From assembly GCA_026770025.1 (NCBI GenBank), contig JAMXDE010000005.1, positions 2,604,001 to 2,668,000 of the forward strand: a DNA stretch of 64,000 bases. Direction: 5' to 3'. This stretch comes from Craspedostauros australis. Taxonomy: Eukaryota > Bacillariophyta > Bacillariophyceae > Mastogloiales > Achnanthaceae. The notes under the pieces were generated by a model that saw only the letters and a program-made list of their open reading frames with translations, did not search any database and had not been told where the DNA came from. The position numbers and the translations under genes were made by a program. Shown piece by piece: positions 59,201 to 64,000 of the stretch (position 1 is the first letter of the stretch; each line of letters starts with the position of its first letter).

Positions 59201-59460
59201 CCCTGTTTGGCTGTGCGAATGCTCTTCGTCACACCAGTCTCCTCTTGCTTGATCGCCTTGAGAATGCTCTTCTCCTTACGATGTAGTCTTGCAGACCGTT
59301 CTTCTTCGGTCTCGTCGATCGCGCTTGCGTCTGCGCCTGATAGGACAGTAGTCGCGGCTGCTTCCTTCTCTTGTCGTGGTGGAGTCTCACTCGCACCTTC
59401 TTCTCTCTTGATAGTCGGATTGGACAGAGGGATCTCTTTCAATTCCTCTTCCTCGCTCAT
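53209..59460 (-). CDS. Ty1/copia Gag-Pol polyprotein
   Basis: 2083 residues in one frame. Gag-like helical region (about 150-370), then two CCHC knuckles at about 388-401 ('CHNCGVYGHRSADC') and 433-446 ('CNYCGIFGHREAEC'). An unusual acidic linker of about 400 residues follows (450-850), with an apparently folded insert near 690-790. Protease 'WLADSGASCH' is near 856. Integrase: zinc-binding 'HRMLGHAP' near 1003, catalytic core 'IVDDCTD', 'FRGDNSGEN' and 'NTPQQNGRVER' (about 1086-1165). RT: 'VAIYVDDCF' near 1750. RNase H: 'LFCDSEYAGD' near 1935 and 'LSSSEAEYVALSEA'. Copia polyproteins are usually about 1400-1500 residues; the excess is mainly the acidic linker. No frameshift or stop. Confidence 0.94.
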   Translation of the reverse strand: MSEEEELKEIPLSNPTIKREEGASETPPRQEKEAAATTVLSGADASAIDETEEERSARLHRKEKSILKAIKQEETGVTKSIRTAKQGVKSETPPGGEFVTKTTSAQQQAKFEKVTTQKQTEIKGASAPTTKQRINMATSANVNKRRIKAPMFSGEQEDYSAWESQAKAYARAQKTRDVMLGKTKVPTVSEIAAAADEDKEAMEEIYELGCDCFSDLILMMDAEKGKGKQAIQYINQCISVDYPEGDAHGAWNVLAEKFRPSDAVTKIKLKRQFNNEKMKRDTDPDIYITQLESLRSRLHDVKYEITDEEMIMQILSTVSVEYKTHVVNFQHQLTFNPELITINTIRGVLRTAYATHRGGKAYVDDFQDSNTKSNDTGFTSTGNFKGTCHNCGVYGHRSADCPERKKPNNKKNNNNNNNKMNGKRNKGSGFKGKCNYCGIFGHREAECRKKKFNEKKNNEQANAATEGHDKSGHEMVLSAKDMPLCMLVSDDYIEDSFFDNFEYVGSDDEVQDDEIVPEWLSEEPIIHEVDPRREVSYECCFNAHDLIGSYGDEAEMDEANDSDIEEGMSDDDDDDDADEDGADEDDEANRDELPPPQAGRYERTGTFINQGETRRAAAPPPPAAGNNRSGIFDEDDSDESEDDNHPDDSFNPNERVVYPGNIDFPPIEDPNRSNYLHRHDTVPYATETALVIQKQLIFDAVMEAGVSLFPGVAQGVLRPIWVNMMGSILSENFRSIEEILTNSVVINRILEAADTETIPETDLHYILGGCMRVLLRERPRVHPYDPATGSHRNSTIPSDYAQLPDDMDDGDHHPPYNEDGVHEDDDDGNFDDEIAAAAVEQLHELSTKYKDKVNKDTWLADSGASCHIVNSDAALFNVRHIKSFVQVGDSTKLDSPKMGSIRLKVKQRNNTGHIIRLDDVKYTPKMAVNLFSTNKALYNGYQLGNNGILMDIINGSGMKIVFDRVFPTSNGFITGVQMHPIMPTDDDKACTAIVKNPSKEISTVNLHRMLGHAPLETMKRTAAQYGWKIIGEMPVCRDCAVANARVKNIPKATIPRATRCGERLFIDISYTKHISFGDKRYWTLIVDDCTDHCWSFFLKNKSDQPGYIKRFVQTIKSQTGDQQIIFRGDNSGENKSTEDILIDAGLNVKFEYTASNTPQQNGRVERKFAYLYTKIRSMLNGAQLDEEYRHGLWAAAASTATAIANITVAKNQKESPHRQFFDNDPPYADALRTFGEVGVVKTTYGGITAKLKNRGEEMVFIGYAHQHASGVYNMYRPSTKSLICSRDIKWLNQSYGQFRGWAPAPNISNETGTTDADGFTTIGRKGATPRTATRQTSEAKRVSFADSNRYYILSDSDDEDNEDDGVVTQLIQNDEEDRSESNHEDDEILPSGDEADDDETGVTPPNTPARSTHDTPSRSPPSKPNKRDIARKERIRRHEARGRKGEVNPKSITGKSIPRALRELADFNERGRKEEGYESDSSSNEANDELSDEMIDDSNNETTDDEEIEDEDEEIEITHHSTTGIYGMNAIITERPAIDIGLSMQDENKEPEKHIEPTTFDGAFNHPDPIHRKGYRAAIKKEFDSMDTRKVYSKIKRDAIPRGRRCCKCKWVFKLKRDGTHRARLVACGYSQVAGVDFQEHYSPVIHDVTYRVMMVIMLIKKMDCALVDVVTAFLHGDLDEEIYMNCPNGMDHQPDEALTLHKPIYGLVQSARQWFKMLVSTLKNINFEQSAADPCLFYRKTNEGSMIVAIYVDDCFCCGDSKALETFLKDIQGSKFKVTIERGLGDYLSCNIELNHDKTRATLRQPHLIRHLIEEFGTKVEKMQRYGTPGTPGQIIVRPSEDNGLQKVGPEEHAEYRRGVGMLLFLIKHSRPDIANPVRELSKVLIGPTKAAMKEMYRIIKYVIDTKDYGLKIHPARPDDDGWDMELFCDSEYAGDKNTRISVGGFILYLCKVPILWRSKAQKAVTLSSSEAEYVALSEAAKEIFFVMQLLESVGVPVKTPIKVRVDNIGAIFIAKNPSTSQRSRHIDVRHHYVRNMVINKTIEIIFVKSEHNTSDGFTKNIKADLQREHEKSYLDTSRTFE

Positions 59461-59530
59461 TCAGCCTGCTGCTCTTGAATGATGTTCGTCTTCCTCGCAC
59501 GATACGATTCGCGGGCTCGCCCTGATCTAT

Positions 59531-59542
59531 CGTTTATAAACG
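59531..59542. other. Perfect palindrome at the primer-binding position of copia copy A
   Basis: CGTTTATAAACG directly adjoins the 5' LTR (element sense), where a tRNA primer-binding site would begin. No TGG-type primer site follows the LTR. Confidence 0.7.
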
Positions 59543-60339
59543 TGTTGGCAAGTTCCGCTCACGGTAACCTACGATCGTGGAAGATGGTATTGGTTGATAG
59601 TCGTCTGTTTGCTATTTCATTACGTTGGCACTCCGATACTCTCGGTGTCCGTTCGTTCTCTTGCCCGATGCTCTCGGCGCGTTAATCTGTTTCGTAGATT
59701 CGGTCTCCGACTATGAGTCGGTACGTGAGATCCTCTCTCGCTCCTCTCTGTATTCTCTCTCTCTCTTTCTCTCTCACTATCGTGTGCTTGTGCTACACGA
59801 TACTCCGTGTTCGATGCGTGCTCCGCATTCGACACTCCGTTCATTCAGTACTGGCTTCTACTTCATGAGTACTTACCATTTGAAGTTCACCTTCAGTATC
59901 CATGATCTTCATGGGTCATCGTATCTTCGCCTCCTGCTCTGACTTGGAGACAGCTGTCGACGTGGTGACATGTTGACATCCTGTCGACGTCAGTAGGCGT
60001 CCTTCTGCTCTCCAGATGTCACGTTCCATTGGTGATGCAGTAGTCTGTCAGATGACATCGTCATCTGAGGTTTAGTTGGGAAGTACCTCGAGATTCTCTT
60101 GGTACCATTGATGCATGGACGGACGATCTTCTGATTCTTCCAGAAATCGTTATTTGCAAATTTCCTCCAGAAATCTTGCCCCTTTTTGTGTGTTCCATTT
60201 CCCCTGTAATTCTGACGAATCACAGCATACTATCGACACGAGTATAGTTATACCGTCCAAGTGCGTATGAGAGAATAGCGGGTGAACGATGCACATATAC
60301 ACGTACATCTTGACATATACTCACATGTACATCTCGACA
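59543..60339 (-). repeat. LTR, copia copy A (5' LTR in element sense)
   Basis: 797 bp, TGTTGG...CGACA. It differs from the left LTR by a handful of substitutions and the CT tract. Confidence 0.93.
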
Positions 60340-60345
60340 TCCGAT
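60340..60345. repeat. 6-bp direct repeat, right flank of copia copy A
   Basis: TCCGAT, matching 52391-52396. Confidence 0.75.
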
Positions 60346-60390
60346 GTAGCCGTTGAGAACGAATTTTGGACTACCACGACTCGTCAGAGA

Positions 60391-60585
60391 GATTATGAAA
60401 TTATGAACGGTCTCTGAGGAGCGTTCATATTCGCGGACAATGAGTTCATAATTATTTCGATTGACGTTATGTCGACGTTGACCCCCAATTCAACGAGGAG
60501 CCGAAAGGTATCTTGTGCCCTAAATGGAGCGATATGATTGGCCGAGAGGCCCAGATTATGAAATTATGACCCTTACAACCACCTC
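60391..60585. repeat. Dispersed repeat with TTATGAAATTATGA ends (possible MITE)
   Basis: Two copies of a 14-bp near-palindromic word bound about 190 bp. The right end matches 49091-49123 inverted over about 32 bp. No coding capacity. Element type not determined. Confidence 0.4.
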
Positions 60586-61529
60586 CAGTATCGGAAGGAC
60601 GAACCAACTGGCCAGAAATATCGCTCTCTCCCGCGACTCGTTGGTTTGCGACTGAAAGGGCACATTTATTCATATGCCCTCCTTCACCTGAACATTCCGT
60701 GCATTGTGGTCTTGCTTTTTGTTATTGCCCAGCTTGGTGTCTTGGACGACTCTGCCGCTCGTGCACACTTTGCCTACCTTCCACCTCACTCACTCGGCAA
60801 AGCGATAGCACTAGTTGTAGAGTTTTTTGCCCTCCAACGTGGGATTAGTCGTGTTGCGTAGTCCAGACTAGAGCAAAATTGCAATCCATCCCAATAAACA
60901 CTTATGATGCTATATCGCAACACCACATCATTCACAATTAAAAATAAGTGTACCATGGGAACAAATCGTTGCCTGCGAATAAGAATATTGAACTTAAATT
61001 TAAATTGACTTCAAATTTAACATCATTTTTGTTGTCAACGTGGGATTGTGTGTGGCGCAAAATTCTGGATGGGACCATGGTGCCATCACTTTGCCATCCA
61101 AGATGATGCCCATAACCGTCTCGTTTCGGCCACCTGCGCATCTCATTGTCTCCATACACCCCATATGTATCCATCCCTGCCAAGCATGCACCGTCAGATC
61201 TCCGTTCAATGCACATTGGCAGCCCATTTCTGAAATCCAACATTTTTGAAAATGAAGGACGGTCCGAAGGCAGCTGCTTCATCCGATCATATCTCCCGCT
61301 CACAACCATTGTTGGCAAGTTCCGCTCACGGTAACCTACGATCGTGGAAGATGGTGTTGGTTGATAGTCGTCTGTTTGCTAGTTCATTACTTGGCTACTC
61401 CGATCCTCTTGGTGTACGCCCGTTCTCTTGCCCGATGCTCTCGGCGCTTCAATCTGTTTCGTAGATTCAGTCTCCGACTATGAGTCGGTATGCGAGATCC
61501 TCTCTCGCTCCTCTCTGTATTCTCTCTCT

Positions 61530-61733
61530 ATCAGCACAAAATCGAATAGTGCTAAGTACGTTACTCCCGTAGCCCCCACTATCTATAAATTTCACTTGTG
61601 TTCGGATCAGCAATCGCATCGCCTGTAGCTCAACGGTAGAGCACCAGTAATTCTAACTGAGGTTCCGGGTTCGAATCCCGGCATGGTACTTTGCTTTTGC
61701 TCTCCCCTCGTGATTTTTCGATAGTGCTCTAAT
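61530..61733 (+). mobile_element. tRNA-like (SINE-like) insertion in the copy B LTR
   Basis: About 200 bp absent from both copy A LTRs. It contains exact Pol III boxes: A box TAGCTCAACGG and B box GGTTCGAATCC. The D arm (GCTC/GAGC), T arm (CCGGG/CCCGG) and a 4-bp anticodon stem pair, but the anticodon loop lacks T33 and the acceptor stem pairs poorly. A related word 'tcga(a)tagtgct' occurs near both ends. CT-rich flanks prevent a clean duplication call. Confidence 0.6.
61619..61689 (+). tRNA. tRNA-like sequence, probably a tRNA pseudogene or SINE head
   Basis: D stem GCTC/GAGC, loop AACGGTA; anticodon stem CAGT/ACTG around AATTCTA; T stem CCGGG/CCCGG with loop TTCGAAT. Acceptor arms TCGCCTG and CATGGTA match at only about four of seven positions, and no T precedes a plausible anticodon, so a functional tRNA is unlikely. 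A short T run follows (61690-61697). Confidence 0.45.
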
Positions 61734-62329
61734 ACTCTCTCTCTCAACATCGTGTGTTCGTGCTACACGATACTCCGTGTTCGATGCGTACTCCGCATTC
61801 GACACTCCGTTCGTTCAGTACTGGTTCCTACTCCATGAGTACTTACCATTTGAAGTTCACCTTCAGTATCCATGATCTTCATGGGTCATCGCATCTTCGC
61901 CTCCTGCTCTGATTTGGAGACAGCTGTCGACGTGGTGACATGATGACATCCTGTCAACGTCAGTAGGCGTCCTTCTGCTCTCCAGATGTCATGTTCCATT
62001 GGTGATGCAGTAGTCTGTCAGATGATATCGTCATCTGAGGTTTAGTTGGGAAGTACCTCGAGATTCTCTTGGTACCATTGATGCATGGACGGACGATCTT
62101 CTGATTCTTCCAGAAATCGTTATTTGCAAATTTCCTCCAGAAATCTTGCCCCTTTTCGTGTGTTCCATTTCCGCTGTAATTCTGACGAATCACAGTATAC
62201 TATCGACACGAATGTAGTTATACCGTCCAAGTGCGTATGAGAGAATAGCGGGTGAACGATGCACATATATACGTACATCTTGACATATACTCACATGTAC
62301 ATCTCGACACCCTTCCTGTGTGCATTCGG

Positions 62330-64000
62330 TCATTCGAATGTTCTCGATGTGTCAAGATACGACTTCTCATGTTCGCGTTGTAAGTCGGCCTTGATGTTCT
62401 TGGTGAATCCGTCGCTTGTGTTCTGCTCGGATTTGACGAAAATGATTTCGATGGTTTTGTTGATTACCATATTCCTCACGTAGTGATGGCGCACGTCGAT
62501 GTGCCGCGATCGTTGGGATGTTGATGGGTTCTTGGCTATGAAGATCGCTCCGATGTTGTCCACGCGGACCTTGATCGGTGTCTTCACTGGGACGCCCACA
62601 CTTTCGAGTAGCTGCACGACGAAGAAGATCTCCTTTGCCGCTTCGGAAAGGGCAACGTATTCCGCTTCGGATGAGCTGAGTGTGACGGCCTTCTGTGCTT
62701 TGGATCGCCAAAGGATTGGTACCTTGCACAGGTATAGGATGAACCCTCCTACGCTGATTCTCGTGTTCTTGTCTCCTGCATATTCGCTATCGCAGAAGAG
62801 CTCCATGTCCCAGCCGTCGTCGTCTGGACGCGCTGGATGGATCTTCAATCCATAGTCCTTTGTATCGATCACATACTTGATGATCCGATACATCTCCTTC
62901 ATTGCAGCCTTGGTGGGCCCGATCAATACCTTGGAGAGTTCCCTCACAGGGTTCGCGATATCTGGTCGCGAGTGCTTGATGAGGAAGAGTAGCATACCGA
63001 CGCCTCGGCGGTATTCGGCATGTTCTTCCGGTCCGATCTTTTGCAGTCCGTTATCTTCGGATGGTCGTACGATGATTTGGCCCGGGGTTCCCGGTGTCCC
63101 ATAGCGTTGCATCTTCTCAACCTTGGCTCCGAACTCTTCGATGAGGTGTCGGATGAGATGTGGTTGACGCAATGTCGCTCTAGTCTTGTCATGGTTCAGT
63201 TCGATGTTGCAGCTGAGGTAGTCTCCGAGTCCGCGCTCGATTGTCACCTTGAACTTGCTGCCTTGGATATCCTTCAGGAATGTCTCCAGTGCTTTGGAGT
63301 CTCCGCAACAGAAGCAATCGTCCACATAGATGGCCACGATCATGCTTCCTTCGTTCGTCTTCCTGTAGAACAGACACGGGTCTGCTGCGCTCTGTTCGAA
63401 GTTGACATTCTTGAGGGTCGATACCAACATCTTGAACCATTGCCTGGCGCTCTGCACAAGTCCATAGATTGGCTTGTGTAGGGTCAGGGCTTCGTCTGCT
63501 TGATGATCCATCCCGTTGGGACAATTCATGTAGATCTCCTCGTCGAGGTCTCCGTGTAGGAATGCTGTTACGACATCGACGAGTGCGCAGTCCATCTTCT
63601 TGATCAGCATGATCACCATCATGACCCGATAGGTCACGTCATGGATGACGGGTGAGTAATGCTCTTGGAAGTCTACTCCTGCGACTTGTGAATAGCCACA
63701 TGCAACGAGCCGTGCTCGATGTGTGCCGTCACGCTTTAGCTTGAAGACCCATTTGCACTTGCAGTATCTGCGGCCGCGTGGGATGGCGTCTTGTTTGATC
63801 TTGCTGTACACCTTGCGTGTATCCATGGAGTCGAACTCCTTCTTGATGGCTGCTCGATATCCCTTCCGATGGATAGGATCTGGGTGATTGAAGGCTCCGT
63901 CGAACGTTGTAGGTTCGATGTGCTTCTCTTGTTCCTTGTTCTCGTCCTGCATCGATAATCCGATGTCGATCGCTGGTGTCTCGGTAATGATTGCGTTCAT
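62330..64000 (-). CDS. Ty1/copia pol, copy B, C-terminal part (5' end beyond window)
   Basis: 556 residues in an open frame that continues past the right edge; the ATG at 64000 is an internal Met of the polyprotein. It contains the RT ('VAIYVDDCF') and RNase H ('LFCDSEYAGD', 'LSSSEAEYVAL'). I count about ten amino-acid differences from copy A over this length, and no stop or frameshift, so this frame has been kept under selection despite LTR divergence. Confidence 0.92.
   Translation of the reverse strand: MNAIITETPAIDIGLSMQDENKEQEKHIEPTTFDGAFNHPDPIHRKGYRAAIKKEFDSMDTRKVYSKIKQDAIPRGRRYCKCKWVFKLKRDGTHRARLVACGYSQVAGVDFQEHYSPVIHDVTYRVMMVIMLIKKMDCALVDVVTAFLHGDLDEEIYMNCPNGMDHQADEALTLHKPIYGLVQSARQWFKMLVSTLKNVNFEQSAADPCLFYRKTNEGSMIVAIYVDDCFCCGDSKALETFLKDIQGSKFKVTIERGLGDYLSCNIELNHDKTRATLRQPHLIRHLIEEFGAKVEKMQRYGTPGTPGQIIVRPSEDNGLQKIGPEEHAEYRRGVGMLLFLIKHSRPDIANPVRELSKVLIGPTKAAMKEMYRIIKYVIDTKDYGLKIHPARPDDDGWDMELFCDSEYAGDKNTRISVGGFILYLCKVPILWRSKAQKAVTLSSSEAEYVALSEAAKEIFFVVQLLESVGVPVKTPIKVRVDNIGAIFIAKNPSTSQRSRHIDVRHHYVRNMVINKTIEIIFVKSEQNTSDGFTKNIKADLQREHEKSYLDTSRTFE

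Larger units (their letters stand above)
52397..60339 (-). mobile_element. Complete Ty1/copia LTR retrotransposon, copy A
   Basis: A 7.94-kb element with two near-identical LTRs (52397-53188 and 59543-60339), one uninterrupted Gag-Pol frame, a polypurine tract, and a 6-bp flanking repeat. Domain order protease-integrase-RT-RNase H is that of copia. Near-identity of the LTRs points to a recent insertion. A second copy of the family starts 970 bp to the right. Confidence 0.94.
60340..61309. other. Spacer between the two copia copies
   Basis: 970 bp of non-coding sequence. It starts with the TCCGAT flanking repeat. It contains two copies of 'gattatgaaattatga' about 160 bp apart (60391 and 60553); the second is part of a repeat shared with 49.1 kb. 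Frames on both strands between 60467 and 61318 show no recognisable domain. Confidence 0.5.
61310..62309 (-). repeat. LTR, copia copy B, with an internal insertion
   Basis: 1000 bp, TGTTGG...CGACA, alignable to the copy A LTRs but several percent diverged and about 200 bp longer, because a tRNA-like sequence (about 61530-61733) sits in the CT microsatellite. It is the 3' LTR in element sense; the polypurine tract follows at about 62310. Confidence 0.9.
61310..64000 (-). mobile_element. Ty1/copia element, copy B (runs off the window)
   Basis: The 3' LTR and the 3' part of pol of a second element of the copy A family, same orientation. The rest lies beyond the right end. LTR divergence from copy A shows the two are separate insertions, not a recent tandem duplication. 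Confidence 0.9.

Noticed and set aside
60938-61318. Minus-strand frame of 126 codons between the copia copies
   Set aside because: Overlaps the copy B LTR edge and shows no recognisable domain; probably transposon debris.

Overview
The window looks like nuclear DNA of a photosynthetic stramenopile, most likely a diatom. The evidence is a desaturase whose N-terminus reads as a heterokont plastid presequence (a cleavage-type site followed by Phe), spliceosomal GT-AG introns of about 340-610 bp, long untranslated leaders, a stramenopile-like P2 ribosomal protein C-terminus, and abundant Ty1/copia and LINE elements. The species cannot be named from sequence alone.

Layout. 0.7-3.6 kb holds a core-1-type galactosyltransferase (+) and a plastid-directed membrane desaturase (-), tail to tail. 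3.6-7.9 kb is gene-poor with simple repeats. 7.9-9.2 kb is a double-UBA protein. 10.5-14.7 kb is a divergent pair of ankyrin/coiled-coil genes. 15.4-16.5 kb is ribosomal protein P2 (three exons). 17.2-18.1 kb is a multi-pass membrane protein of unknown function. 18.8-21.7 kb is a kinesin-6-like motor. 21.9-25.2 kb has two more ankyrin/coiled-coil genes. 26.0-27.2 kb is an OTU-type deubiquitinase (two exons). 27.9-30.0 kb is a decayed coding region. 30.7-32.8 kb is a two-exon sulfotransferase-like type II membrane protein. 33.6-44.4 kb is a glycosyltransferase-like gene cut in two by a complete 9.4-kb LINE. 45.3-48.0 kb is the largest ankyrin/coiled-coil gene. 49.8-51.2 kb is a 5'-truncated LINE. 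52.4-60.3 kb is a complete Ty1/copia element, and 61.3 kb to the window end is the 3' part of a second copy of the same family, whose LTR carries an inserted tRNA-like (SINE-like) sequence.

Two themes stand out. First, five paralogues share one architecture: a D-[YF]-D box and a conserved Trp, then a conserved ankyrin block with an LP[IL]H core, then coiled coils. This looks like a lineage-expanded scaffold family of unknown function. Second, three separate genes encode type II Golgi-like enzymes or enzyme-like proteins (GT31 galactosyltransferase, sulfotransferase, putative glycosyltransferase), and the third is interrupted in this haplotype by a structurally intact LINE with a clean 18-bp target-site duplication. 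Joining the two flanks at the duplication restores one continuous frame.
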